A stretch of DNA of 26,527 nucleotides from an uncultured Erysipelotrichaceae bacterium (GCA_900314345.1 OMUX01000224.1:1-26527); one strand, 5' to 3'. Positions 6,654-13,815 are shown, numbered from the stretch's first letter. Program-made: numbers and translations. The notes: generated from the sequence alone by a model not told the origin.

Positions 6654-7454
6654 TTATTCATAACGGCTGACGTAGAAATACTGGACCATGAGGTTCGAAG
6701 CATCTGCGTCATGCATTTCCTCAGGCACCTGAAGATTGAAGTTCAGATCAGCGTAATGATCCTCATTGTTATATCCGCCGGCGCCCTCATATGTCAGGTA
6801 AGCTCCGCCGTCTCTGGAGATAATGGATTCAAAGCGGATGCTGATGTTTTCACGCAGATCCACCCTGCCTGCTTCGATGTATTCCTTGCTGAAGTCTTCA
6901 ATGGAGATGTTCTCCAGGGTAGTGGATTCTTTCCGTTCGGTGGAACCGGTGAAGGATATGGACTCAGCCGTATAGCTTCCGTACACATCCAGGAAATCCT
7001 GCCAGTTGCTGCCGATGATGATGTGCTGGGAAACGACATAGCCATGGGCATCATCATTCCAGGCACTGACACTTTGATATTCCGTGTTGCGCCGGGATGG
7101 ATCCGTGATGATATTGCCTTCAAGATCAGAGATGATGAACATCTCTTCCGGCAAGGCTTTTCCGTCTTCTTCCACGTGTACCACAGGTTCATCACTATCA
7201 ATGAAGGGATCGCCTTCTATTACGTTCCTGCCGATGGCATGGAATCCGCACAAGGCACTGACAACACCAAGGATTGCAATGATTCCGTGGAAGGTCTTCC
7301 TGTTCTTCTTTGACTGTTCCTGCTGGATTGTTTCTGCTTCCTGACGCTGTTTTGCAAGGTATTTCCTTCTGGCGGAGTTCCTGCTGGGATTTTCCTCCAT
7401 GGTTTCAAGATCGATGTAAACCTTGTTTTCTTCTTCCTGTGTCTGTACGGCCAT
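6654..7454 (-). CDS. Unknown single-pass membrane protein with large outer domain
   Basis: I do not recognise this 266-residue protein. It has a highly charged, Gln/Glu/Lys-rich N-terminus (1-55), one membrane helix at about 56-73 (HGIIAILGVVSALCGFHA) preceded by KKNRK, and a 190-residue outer domain. The positive-inside rule puts the N-terminus in the cytoplasm. The outer domain is acidic, rich in Tyr, Ser and Asp, with a run of predicted beta strands. It has no cysteine, so it is not disulfide-linked. A stop codon lies two codons upstream of the ATG, so the start is fixed, yet there is no Shine-Dalgarno. A perfect TATAAT ends 6 nt before the ATG, implying a leaderless mRNA. It is co-transcribed with the DNPH1-like hydrolase and divergent from a Nudix gene. 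Confidence 0.75.
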   Translation of the reverse strand: MAVQTQEEENKVYIDLETMEENPSRNSARRKYLAKQRQEAETIQQEQSKKNRKTFHGIIAILGVVSALCGFHAIGRNVIEGDPFIDSDEPVVHVEEDGKALPEEMFIISDLEGNIITDPSRRNTEYQSVSAWNDDAHGYVVSQHIIIGSNWQDFLDVYGSYTAESISFTGSTERKESTTLENISIEDFSKEYIEAGRVDLRENISIRFESIISRDGGAYLTYEGAGGYNNEDHYADLNFNLQVPEEMHDADASNLMVQYFYVSRYE

Positions 7455-7460
7455 GTCTTA

Positions 7461-7466
7461 ATTATA
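7461..7466 (-). promoter_or_regulatory. -10 box placing the transcript start on the ATG of the 266-residue protein
   Basis: A perfect TATAAT on the minus strand is separated by only TAAGAC from the ATG at 7454. Transcription about 7 nt after a -10 box would begin on the A of the start codon. No convincing -35 box is seen at 16-18 bp. Confidence 0.55.
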
Positions 7467-7495
7467 GCTTGAGAATGGCATTTTCACTGTTAAGC

Positions 7496-7504
7496 TGTTA
7501 TAAG
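7496..7504 (+). promoter_or_regulatory. Extended -10 promoter for the Nudix-luxS-pfs operon
   Basis: TGTTATAAG fits the extended -10 consensus TGnTATAAT with one mismatch and lies 27 bp before the Nudix ATG. No good -35 box is needed for such promoters and none is obvious. The transcript would have a leader of about 20 nt that includes the AAGGAAA ribosome site. Confidence 0.5.
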
Positions 7505-7531
7505 ATAGTTCGTGAAAAAGGAAATGACGAT

Positions 7532-8083
7532 ATGGATCTGGAAGAGAAGGCTCTGGAAAGCACACGCATCTATGACGGTGCGATCCTGAATGTGAGAAAG
7601 GATATTGCATTACTGCCGGACGGAAGAACGGCCCCAAGGGAAGTCGTGGAACATCCGGGCGGCGTCGGCATTGCCCTGGAGGATGAAGAAGGAAAGTTCT
7701 TCATGGTCACACAATGGCGCTATGGACAGCGTAAAGTCATGACGGAGTTTCCTGCCGGCAAGAAGGAAAAGGGTGAAGAACCGCTTGTGACCGCAAAGCG
7801 GGAGATCATTGAAGAAACCGGATATGAAGGTCTGGACTTCGTGCATCTTGGAAAGCTTGTGCCTACCCCTGCCTATGATGAGGAAGTCATTGACCTTTAC
7901 TATGCAAGGAAGGGAAGGAAGCTTGGTCAGCACCTCGATGATGATGAGTATCTGAATGTGACAAGGATGTCATTGAATGAGATCATAGACGGCATCATGA
8001 ACGGAACGATTGATGATGCAAAGACCGTGGCCATGGCGTTTATGATCAGGGAATACAAGGAGAGAACCAATGAAGAACATTGA
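7532..8083 (+). CDS. Nudix hydrolase (ADP-ribose pyrophosphatase-like)
   Basis: This 183-residue enzyme hydrolyses a nucleoside diphosphate linked to another group, probably ADP-ribose or a similar sugar nucleotide. The Nudix box spans residues 76-98. It begins with Gly76, has Glu82 six residues later, REIIEETG at 90-97, and ends with Tyr98, matching Gx5Ex7REUxEExGU exactly. The sequence around it (QWRYGQRKVMTEFPAG) is typical of the ADP-ribose pyrophosphatase branch. The start at 7532 is chosen because AAGGA lies at a suitable distance and the Nudix N-terminus begins there; the frame is open further upstream but overlaps the divergent gene. It overlaps the next gene by 14 nt. Substrate specificity is inferred. 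Confidence 0.88.
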   Translation: MDLEEKALESTRIYDGAILNVRKDIALLPDGRTAPREVVEHPGGVGIALEDEEGKFFMVTQWRYGQRKVMTEFPAGKKEKGEEPLVTAKREIIEETGYEGLDFVHLGKLVPTPAYDEEVIDLYYARKGRKLGQHLDDDEYLNVTRMSLNEIIDGIMNGTIDDAKTVAMAFMIREYKERTNEEH

Positions 8084-10019
8084 GATTGAAGACATTGCGG
8101 AATACCGGATTCCGCAGAAGCTGCTGTATTCACCGGACGGAAAGGTTCTGGTGTTTGAACTGGAGAGCTCTGACAAGGAAAAGAATGAATATCACACGGA
8201 TCTCTGGATGTACCGGAACAATCAGCTTTCACAGCTGACCGCCACACTGGATGCACATCTTCTGTGTTTCATGGATAACAGCCATGTTCTTTTCTTAAGG
8301 AAAAAGAAGGATCAGAAGCAGGGAATAAGCAGTCTGTTCTGCATTGATATCAACGGCGGGGAAGCATTGTCTGTCATGGATGTTCCGTTTGTCATGAACG
8401 GCATGAAAAAGGTCCGTGATGATGTATATGCCTGCCCTGGCACGATTGATGTCAATGAACCGGATCTGTACTGCAGGGATGACAAGACAAGGGAAGAATA
8501 CTTCAAGGTACAGAAGGACAATGAAGACTACCAGGTCATGGATGAGGTTCCCTTCTGGTTCAATGGTCTGCACTATATCAACAAGACCCGTACTGCATTG
8601 TTCCTTCTGCATCTGAAGGAGAAGAAGGTACAGCGGGTGACTTCACCGGAATTTGATCTCAATACCCTGGAAGTACACGATGGAAAGGTATACTTCACTG
8701 GCACTGCATGGAAGAATACAAAGCCGCAGACAGACCAGATGTATGTGTGTGATGCGGAAGGGAAGATCAAGGTGCTGTACGGCCAGGATGATTATTCCAT
8801 CACGAAGATCTTCTTCCTGAAGAAACAGATGTATGTTCTGGCCACGGACATGAAGGAGTACGGCTGTAATGAAACAGCGGCCTTCCATGCATGCATGGAT
8901 GGGAAGCTGGTGTTCCTGAAGAAGCCGGAAGTTTCCTTATACAACTCTGTCATCGGTGATACGCTGGATCTCTCTTCTGCAGGCATTGTGGTGAATGATC
9001 TTTACATGACACTGGCAACCGTGGATGACCATACGGAGCTGTTTTCCTTTGATGGTAAGCTGAACCATGAAGTTCTGTGGAAGAAACAGGGCAGTATCGG
9101 CGGCTTTGCCTTCGGGGAAAAGCTGGCATTGATTTACCAGGACTGGAGACAGCCTGCAGAAGTATATGTGTGTGATACAGACGGTTCTCATCCGAAGAGG
9201 ATCACACATTTCAATGATGAGGCTGTCAGGGACTGCTATGTGGCAAAGCCTCTGAAGATCAGCTATGCAAGTGCAGGGGAACGGCTTCATGGATGGGTAT
9301 TGCTGCCGAAGGACTTTGATGAAACAAAGAAGTATCCGGCTGTGCTGGATGTCCATGGCGGACCAAGAGCTGTCTATGGGGAGACATTCTTCCATGAGAT
9401 GCAGGTCTGGGCGTCAAAGGGATTCTTTGTCTTCTTCACCAATATCAGAGGATCGGATGGAAGAGGGGATGCCTTCGCGGATATCCGGGATCAGTATGGA
9501 TATGTGGATTACCAGAACCTGATGGATTTCACAGATGCGGTACTGAAGAAGTATCCGCAGATTGATGAAACAAAGGTGTGTGAAACCGGCGGCAGCTATG
9601 GCGGCTTCATGACCAACTGGATCATCACGCATACAGACCGGTTCTGCTGTGCCGCAAGCCAGCGCTCCATCTCCAACTGGATCTCCTTCAGTCTGATCTC
9701 TGACATCGGTCCGGTGTTCGGACCGGATCAGTGCGGTGCATCTTCACCGTTTGATACGGAGAAGCTCTGGGAACATTCTCCTTTGAAGTATGTGCAGAAT
9801 GCAAAGACACCGACATTGTTCATTCACAGTGAACAGGATCATCGCTGTCCTCTGGAACAAGGCATCCAGATGATGCAGGCACTGAATGTACAGGGTGTGG
9901 AAACCCGCATGTGCATGTTCAAGGGTGAAAACCATGAGTTAAGCAGAAGCGGAAAGCCCCTGCACCGCATCAGAAGACTGAATGAAATCACACAGTGGTT
10001 TGAGAAACATACGAGGTAA
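8070..10019 (+). CDS. S9-family serine peptidase (acylaminoacyl-peptidase-like)
   Basis: This 649-residue cytoplasmic enzyme (no signal peptide) belongs to the prolyl oligopeptidase family S9. The N-terminal 390 residues look like a beta-propeller made of short repeats (IPQKLLYSPDGKVLVFE near the start). The C-terminal alpha/beta-hydrolase domain begins around residue 400. The oxyanion region is DVHGGPRA. The catalytic serine is Ser509 in GGSYGG, the aspartate is Asp590 in SEQDHRC, and the histidine is His622 in GENHELS. Such enzymes cleave short peptides or acylated amino acids from oligopeptides. The ATG lies 7 nt after AAGGAG and inside the end of the Nudix gene. The luxS gene starts within 10 nt of its end. 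Why a peptidase sits with luxS is not clear. Confidence 0.92.
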   Translation: MKNIEIEDIAEYRIPQKLLYSPDGKVLVFELESSDKEKNEYHTDLWMYRNNQLSQLTATLDAHLLCFMDNSHVLFLRKKKDQKQGISSLFCIDINGGEALSVMDVPFVMNGMKKVRDDVYACPGTIDVNEPDLYCRDDKTREEYFKVQKDNEDYQVMDEVPFWFNGLHYINKTRTALFLLHLKEKKVQRVTSPEFDLNTLEVHDGKVYFTGTAWKNTKPQTDQMYVCDAEGKIKVLYGQDDYSITKIFFLKKQMYVLATDMKEYGCNETAAFHACMDGKLVFLKKPEVSLYNSVIGDTLDLSSAGIVVNDLYMTLATVDDHTELFSFDGKLNHEVLWKKQGSIGGFAFGEKLALIYQDWRQPAEVYVCDTDGSHPKRITHFNDEAVRDCYVAKPLKISYASAGERLHGWVLLPKDFDETKKYPAVLDVHGGPRAVYGETFFHEMQVWASKGFFVFFTNIRGSDGRGDAFADIRDQYGYVDYQNLMDFTDAVLKKYPQIDETKVCETGGSYGGFMTNWIITHTDRFCCAASQRSISNWISFSLISDIGPVFGPDQCGASSPFDTEKLWEHSPLKYVQNAKTPTLFIHSEQDHRCPLEQGIQMMQALNVQGVETRMCMFKGENHELSRSGKPLHRIRRLNEITQWFEKHTR

Positions 10020-10025
10020 ATGAAT

Positions 10026-10508
10026 ATGGAAAAGATTGCAAGCTTCACCATCAATCACCTGGTGCTGGAACCAGGCATCTATGTATCAAGAAAGGACAAA
10101 GTAAAGGATGCTGTCCTGACTACATTTGACCTGAGACTCACCGCACCGAACAGAGAGCCGGTCATGAATACGGCAGAAGTACACACCATCGAGCATCTCG
10201 GTGCGACATTCCTGCGCAATGATCCTGAATGGAAGGATCAGGTTGTCTACTTCGGACCCATGGGATGCCGTACCGGCTTCTACATGATCCTTGGAGAGGA
10301 TCTTGAATCAAAGGATGTTATGGATCTTGTGACAAGGATGTTTGAGTTCATCCGTGACTATGATGGAGAGATCCCCGGGGCAAAGGCAGCGGAATGCGGA
10401 AATTATCTGGATCAGAATCTGCCTGCCGCAAAGTACTGGGCAAAGCGGTATCTTGAAAAGACACTGTATGTCATTGATGAAAAACATCTGAACTATCCGG
10501 AGGCATAA
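10026..10508 (+). CDS. luxS: S-ribosylhomocysteine lyase LuxS
   Basis: This 160-residue metalloenzyme cleaves S-ribosylhomocysteine to homocysteine and DPD, the precursor of autoinducer-2. The metal ligands are His53 and His57 in HTIEH and Cys124 in AAECGNY. The catalytic Cys81 is in GPMGCRTG and Glu56 is the general base. Length and motifs are those of a full LuxS. Two ATGs are possible. The one at 10026 (MEKIASFTINH) matches the family N-terminus and lies 9 nt after GAGG, while 10020 is only 3 nt away and less likely. The pfs gene follows with its ribosome site inside luxS, so the pair forms the S-adenosylhomocysteine recycling step. Extracellular signalling by AI-2 is possible but not shown here. 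Confidence 0.98.
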   Translation: MEKIASFTINHLVLEPGIYVSRKDKVKDAVLTTFDLRLTAPNREPVMNTAEVHTIEHLGATFLRNDPEWKDQVVYFGPMGCRTGFYMILGEDLESKDVMDLVTRMFEFIRDYDGEIPGAKAAECGNYLDQNLPAAKYWAKRYLEKTLYVIDEKHLNYPEA

Positions 10509-10510
10509 AG

Positions 10511-11209
10511 ATGAAGATCGGTATTATCGGCGCCATGGAAGTGGAAGTGAAAACACTGATTGAAGCCATGGAGGAAACATCCGTCAGGACCATTGCCCGC
10601 ATGGAGTTCCATGAGGGAACACTGTATGGCAAGGAAGCAGTCATTGTCAGAAGCGGCATTGCCAAGGTGAATGCGGCAGTATGCACGCAGATCCTGTGTG
10701 ATCAATATCATGTCACCCACATCATCAACACGGGCGTGGCAGGTTCATTGAACAATGATATCAACATCGGGGATATTGTTGTTTCAAAGGACTGCAGATA
10801 TCACGATGTGGATGTTGAGGTCTTCGGCTACCAGCATGGCGAAGTCCCTCAGATGGGCATCGTCAGCTTCCCGGCAGATGAAACAATGATTGAGCAGGCA
10901 GTCACTGCTGTGCATGAAGCAGCACCGGATGTACGTGCCTTTGTCGGAACGGTTGTTTCGGGAGACCAGTTCATAAGAGAACATGCAGTCAAGGAAAGAA
11001 TCAAGGAACAGGTCGGCGGCGACTGCTGTGAGATGGAAGGCACTGCCATTGCCCAGACGGCATGGCTCAACCATATCCCGTTTGTCGTGATCCGTGCCAT
11101 CTCTGACAAGGCGGATGAACAGACAACCGTCAGCTATGATGAATTTGAGGCACTGGCAGCGGTTCACTGTGCGAAGATCGTGAAGCACATGATCGAGACA
11201 ATTGCCTGA
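10511..11209 (+). CDS. mtnN: 5'-methylthioadenosine/S-adenosylhomocysteine nucleosidase (Pfs)
   Basis: This 232-residue enzyme removes adenine from S-adenosylhomocysteine and 5'-methylthioadenosine. It supplies S-ribosylhomocysteine to LuxS, encoded immediately upstream. The N-terminal GIIGAMEVEV carries Glu12, an active-site residue. NTGVAGSL (73-80), CEMEG (173-177) with the ribose-binding Met-Glu pair, and catalytic Asp199 in ISDKAD follow in the family order. The length is usual. GGAGG at the very end of luxS lies 7 nt before the ATG. The luxS-pfs pairing in one operon is a strong functional match, since the two enzymes act in succession. Confidence 0.97.
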   Translation: MKIGIIGAMEVEVKTLIEAMEETSVRTIARMEFHEGTLYGKEAVIVRSGIAKVNAAVCTQILCDQYHVTHIINTGVAGSLNNDINIGDIVVSKDCRYHDVDVEVFGYQHGEVPQMGIVSFPADETMIEQAVTAVHEAAPDVRAFVGTVVSGDQFIREHAVKERIKEQVGGDCCEMEGTAIAQTAWLNHIPFVVIRAISDKADEQTTVSYDEFEALAAVHCAKIVKHMIETIA

Positions 11210-11257
11210 TCCGGTCTGTTCTGCAGTATACTGAAAACAGGAAATGAAGGTGGGCAT

Positions 11258-11395
11258 ATGGATGAACAGACAATCGCATTGATCATCGTAGGTTGTATCA
11301 TAGCCTTCATCGTGATCGGCTTCATTCTCTTCTTTGTCATCAGTCAGTGTGTGGATGAAGCAGTCAGGACAGAAGAGGACGAGAAGACAAACTGA
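11258..11395 (+). CDS. 45-residue single-pass membrane peptide
   Basis: This short open frame has a strong ribosome site (AAGGTGG, 4 nt before the ATG) and encodes an acidic N-terminus (MDEQT), one long hydrophobic helix at about residues 6-29 (IALIIVGCIIAFIVIGFI at its start) and a charged tail ending in DEAVRTEEDEKTN. It lies 48 nt after pfs, and the operon terminator begins 5 nt after its stop codon. The arrangement supports a real gene rather than chance. I do not recognise a family. A weak TATACT -10 (11227-11232) upstream might give it its own transcript. Possible roles include a small regulator of a membrane protein or transporter, but nothing in the sequence decides this. Confidence 0.65.
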   Translation: MDEQTIALIIVGCIIAFIVIGFILFFVISQCVDEAVRTEEDEKTN

Positions 11396-11400
11396 GAAGA

Positions 11401-11426
11401 CATGCATCACACGGTGCATGTTTTTT
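11401..11426 (+). terminator. Terminator of the Nudix-S9-luxS-pfs operon
   Basis: CATGCATC (11401-11408) pairs with GGTGCATG (11413-11420) around an ACAC loop and is followed by six T. One pair is a G-U wobble. It follows the stop codon of the small membrane peptide. Confidence 0.9.
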
Positions 11427-11431
11427 CATGG

Positions 11432-11461
11432 TTGGACAAGCCATGTACTCTGTCATATACT
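11432..11461 (+). promoter_or_regulatory. Promoter for the queT transcript
   Basis: TTGGAC (11432-11437) is followed after 18 bp by TATACT (11456-11461). The predicted transcript begins near 11468, right at a GGTGT/ACACC hairpin (11469-11485) that precedes the preQ1 aptamer. Confidence 0.6.
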
Positions 11462-11485
11462 TGAGCACGGTGTCTTTCGCACACC

Positions 11486-11524
11486 CGTCAGTAGCGGCTA
11501 CCTGACGTTAAACGAAAATAAGGA
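11486..11524 (+). ncRNA. preQ1-I-type riboswitch aptamer before queT
   Basis: CGTCAG (11486-11491) pairs with CTGACG to form P1. The loop TAGCGGCTAC lies between, and the A-rich tail TTAAACGAAAATAAGGAG follows. This is very close in layout to the preQ1-I class, whose short hairpin plus A-rich tail (for example UUAACAAAACAAGG) folds into an H-type pseudoknot. The 3' part of the tail is the AAGGAG ribosome site of queT, so preQ1 binding would hide it and lower translation. The downstream gene encodes a queuosine-precursor transporter, exactly the expected target. Confidence 0.88.
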
Positions 11525-11536
11525 GTGATTTTTTAA

Positions 11537-12046
11537 ATGAATCTGAAACACTTTACGAGAATTGCCATGACGGCAGCGATCTATACTGCCGTGTCCTTTG
11601 TGCCGGGACTCAATACCCTGGCCTTCGGACCGATCCAGGTCAGGATCGCAGAAGCACTGACCATCCTGCCCATCATCTATGATGATGCGGTATGGGGTGT
11701 GACACTTGGCTGTCTGATTACAAACATGCTGGGTGTGGCCACAGGACTGACAGGTCCCATTGACATCTTCGTGGGAACCCTGGCAACATTGCTTGCGGCA
11801 TTGTGCACAAGGAAGCTGAAGGATAAAACGGTGAAGGGGGTTCCGGTATGGTCCATCCTGATGCCGGTGATCTTCAATTTCTTCTTTGTGGGAACAGAGC
11901 TTGCATGGATGCTGAACAGGGATCAGATGTTCACCATGATGTGGATCTACGGGGCTGAGGTTGCCGTCGGTGAAGCAATCGCTGTGGTACTCGGCTATTT
12001 CCTGACAAAGGCACTGGCAAAAACAAATATATTTGAACAGCAGTAA
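11537..12046 (+). CDS. queT: QueT-type queuosine-precursor transporter
   Basis: This 169-residue integral membrane protein is the substrate-binding component of an ECF-type importer for queuosine precursors such as preQ1 or queuine. The N-terminal pattern RIAMTAAIYTAVSFV, then FGPIQVRIAEALTILPI, and the DAVWGVTLGCLITN segment are hallmarks of the QueT family. About five to six helices follow. The gene stands behind a preQ1-I-type riboswitch, which strongly supports the substrate. No ECF ATPase or T-protein genes are in the window, so it probably shares a general energising module encoded elsewhere. AAGGAGTG lies about 9 nt before the ATG and is part of the aptamer tail. Confidence 0.95.
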   Translation: MNLKHFTRIAMTAAIYTAVSFVPGLNTLAFGPIQVRIAEALTILPIIYDDAVWGVTLGCLITNMLGVATGLTGPIDIFVGTLATLLAALCTRKLKDKTVKGVPVWSILMPVIFNFFFVGTELAWMLNRDQMFTMMWIYGAEVAVGEAIAVVLGYFLTKALAKTNIFEQQ

Positions 12047-12065
12047 TGCTGCAGAGAGGTATGCA

Positions 12066-12863
12066 ATGAAGAAACACAGGAAATCCAACGGCAGGGGAAT
12101 CATCGTGATTCTTGTTCTGCTGGTGGCGCTGGTTGCGGGTCTTTCCTTCACCGCATGGCGCAAGCATGTCCGTGAAGAAGAGGAGGCCGCAAGACTTGCG
12201 GCAGCCACTCCGACACCGACGGCTGTTCCGACACCAACACCCACGCCTACTGTGGATCCTTCCTTGTTCACGGATCCGGATTCCCTTCTGCTTCTTGCAA
12301 ACAAGAAGCACAAGCTTCCGGAAGGCTATGCACCGGATGATCTTGTGACGCCGGACATCATCATCACCAATGCCGAGGCAACGATGCGCAGGGAAGCTGC
12401 GGAAGCCTTGAATCAGATGGTGAAGGCGGCGGAGGAAGACGGTGTGACACTTGAGATTTCCTCTGCATACCGTTCGGAAGAATACCAGGCAAACCTGTAT
12501 AACTACTATGTCAGCCAGTATGGTGTGGAAGTATCGGATACCATGAGTTCAAGACCGGGGTATTCCGATCATCAGACCGGACTGGCAGCCGACTTCGTTG
12601 AAGGAGACGGCTCGATGGACGGCATCAACTTCGAGGAAGCATTTGAAGACACGGATTCGGGGAAGTGGCTGGCCGCACACGCCCATGAATATGGCTTCAT
12701 CATGCGCTATCCCAAGGGAAAGGATGCCATCACCGGATATACCTATGAACCCTGGCATTTCCGCTATGTCGGAAAGGACTGGGCAGGAAAGATCTACGCT
12801 GTATCACCCAACGAAAGCTTTGAAGAATACTTCGGTGTGGAAGGCGGAGACTACGCAGACTGA
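12066..12863 (+). CDS. Membrane-anchored VanY-type D,D-carboxypeptidase
   Basis: This 265-residue enzyme (peptidase family M15B) probably trims the terminal D-alanine from peptidoglycan stem peptides outside the membrane. A basic N-terminus is followed by one helix at about 12-29 and a charged segment. A Thr/Pro-rich linker lies at 48-65 and the catalytic domain occupies about 95-250. The zinc site is SDHQTGLAAD (His169, Asp176) and EPWHFRYVG (catalytic Glu228, His231), matching SxHxxGxAxD and ExxWHxRYVG. The start at 12066 is used because GAGAGG lies 6 nt upstream and the signal anchor begins there. It follows queT by 19 nt, so it shares the riboswitch-controlled transcript. That pairing has no obvious biochemical reason. 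Confidence 0.93.
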   Translation: MKKHRKSNGRGIIVILVLLVALVAGLSFTAWRKHVREEEEAARLAAATPTPTAVPTPTPTPTVDPSLFTDPDSLLLLANKKHKLPEGYAPDDLVTPDIIITNAEATMRREAAEALNQMVKAAEEDGVTLEISSAYRSEEYQANLYNYYVSQYGVEVSDTMSSRPGYSDHQTGLAADFVEGDGSMDGINFEEAFEDTDSGKWLAAHAHEYGFIMRYPKGKDAITGYTYEPWHFRYVGKDWAGKIYAVSPNESFEEYFGVEGGDYAD

Positions 12864-12888
12864 GAGAGGCTGAAAGGCTTCTCTTTTC
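12863..12888 (+). terminator. Terminator of the queT-carboxypeptidase unit
   Basis: AGAGAGGC (12863-12870) pairs with GCTTCTCT (12877-12884), with one G-U pair, around a TGAAAG loop. A short TTTT run follows. It overlaps the stop codon by one base. Confidence 0.6.
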
Positions 12889-12894
12889 GTATAC

Positions 12895-12922
12895 AAAAAA
12901 TCCTTCCGGAATGACCGGAAGG
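12895..12922 (-). terminator. Terminator of the KDPG-aldolase gene
   Basis: CCTTCCGG (12902-12909) and CCGGAAGG (12915-12922) form a perfect 8-bp stem with a 5-nt loop. On the minus strand the stem is followed by ATTTTTT. It converges with the terminator of the plus-strand unit. Confidence 0.92.
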
Positions 12923-12932
12923 GAAGTGAAGA

Positions 12933-13577
12933 TCAATGGTTTGCTCTGTAGTCGTCGATGATCTTTCTGACTTTGGCGGCATTCTCAGCGATCTCATCGC
13001 TGCTGCCCTTGGTAAGAAGACCGCCCATGCCCATGAAATCAACACCGTTGTCAAGCCACTCAGTGATGTTGTCCAGGGTGATTCCGCCGCTTGCCATGAT
13101 CGGCATGAACGGAGTCGGTGTCTTGAAGATCTTGACGAGCTTCGGACCGTAGAAGTTGGAAATCGGGAAGGCCTTGATGAAGGCAGCGCCCCATGTCAGA
13201 CCATTGATGGCTTCTGTAACGGTGGTGCAGCCGGGTCCGTAAGGAATCTGGTAGCGATTGCACATCCTTGCGGCTTCTTCATCACCATTGCAGGAGATGA
13301 TGAACTCAGCACCGCAGAGAATTGCATATCTTGCAGTTTCTGAATCCAGTACTGTGCCGGCACCGACGATGATCTTGTCACCGTACTTTTCCTTGACTGC
13401 CTTGATGCACTCGCCTGCATCATTATTGGTGAAGCTGATCTCCATGCAGGGAACACCGCCCTTGACAAGACCGTCAGCGATCTCCAGGGTGCGCTCTACG
13501 TCAGCGCGGACAACTGCGAAGGCGCAGATGTCATACATTCTTTTTGTCGTATTTGCTTTCTTCAGAATCTCACTCAT
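12933..13577 (-). CDS. eda: KDPG/KHG aldolase family enzyme
   Basis: This 214-residue class I aldolase cleaves 2-keto-3-deoxy-6-phosphogluconate (or 2-keto-4-hydroxyglutarate) to pyruvate and an aldehyde. The motifs are in family order: Glu46 in CMEISFT (catalytic acid/base), VGAGTVLDSE, then the Schiff-base lysine Lys135 in AAFIKAFPIS, and ASGGITLDN near the phosphate site. The usual PTGGI is changed to MASGGI and FTN replaces LRT, so the substrate may be a related keto acid. The gene stands alone, without a kinase or dehydratase beside it, so the sugar-acid pathway is not revealed. AAGGAG lies 9 nt before the ATG. The symbol is by family only. Confidence 0.82.
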   Translation of the reverse strand: MSEILKKANTTKRMYDICAFAVVRADVERTLEIADGLVKGGVPCMEISFTNNDAGECIKAVKEKYGDKIIVGAGTVLDSETARYAILCGAEFIISCNGDEEAARMCNRYQIPYGPGCTTVTEAINGLTWGAAFIKAFPISNFYGPKLVKIFKTPTPFMPIMASGGITLDNITEWLDNGVDFMGMGGLLTKGSSDEIAENAAKVRKIIDDYRANH

Positions 13578-13632
13578 TTCCGGATTCTCCTTCTTTCAAG
13601 CTTATGATAGCTGTGCCGCTGAGGGGATTTCC

Positions 13633-13713
13633 ATGAGCGTTCAGTTCAATTATTGTCATCCGCCAGGACAGGTTCTGGACTCTTGCAGGGAAGCAGGATA
13701 CACTCTGCCGTGA
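13633..13713 (+). CDS. Possible 26-residue peptide or broken small gene
   Basis: An ATG 7 nt after GAGGGG opens a 26-codon frame, MSVQFNYCHPPGQVLDSCRE and so on. The +1 frame of the same DNA stays open from 13637 to a stop near 13743. It reads like protein (VIRQDRFWTLAGKQDTLCRE and further) but has no ATG, GTG or TTG of its own. A small gene with a frameshift, or a remnant, would explain both frames. The evidence is weak and it may be chance. A TATGAT (13603-13608) upstream could serve as a -10 box. Confidence 0.25.
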   Translation: MSVQFNYCHPPGQVLDSCREAGYTLP

Positions 13714-13815
13714 AGAGATTACCGCAGTTGTTCTGAAGCACTGACATCATTCACTTTGTTCTGCTGCTTTTTCATCCAGAGAAACAGAGGATCGTGCTTT
13801 ATGCATTCTCAAGAA

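Noticed and set aside
7310-7531. N-terminal extension of the Nudix protein
   Set aside because: The frame is open upstream, but it overlaps the divergent membrane-protein gene and reads as non-conserved sequence. The start at 7532 has a ribosome site and fits the family.
10020-10025. Earlier ATG for luxS
   Set aside because: It is only 3 nt from the GAGG, while ATG 10026 has normal spacing and the usual LuxS N-terminus.
11469-11485. Second riboswitch aptamer upstream of queT
   Set aside because: GGTGT/ACACC forms only a simple hairpin. It lacks the conserved elements of preQ1-II or preQ1-III, so it is listed as an extra stem rather than an aptamer.
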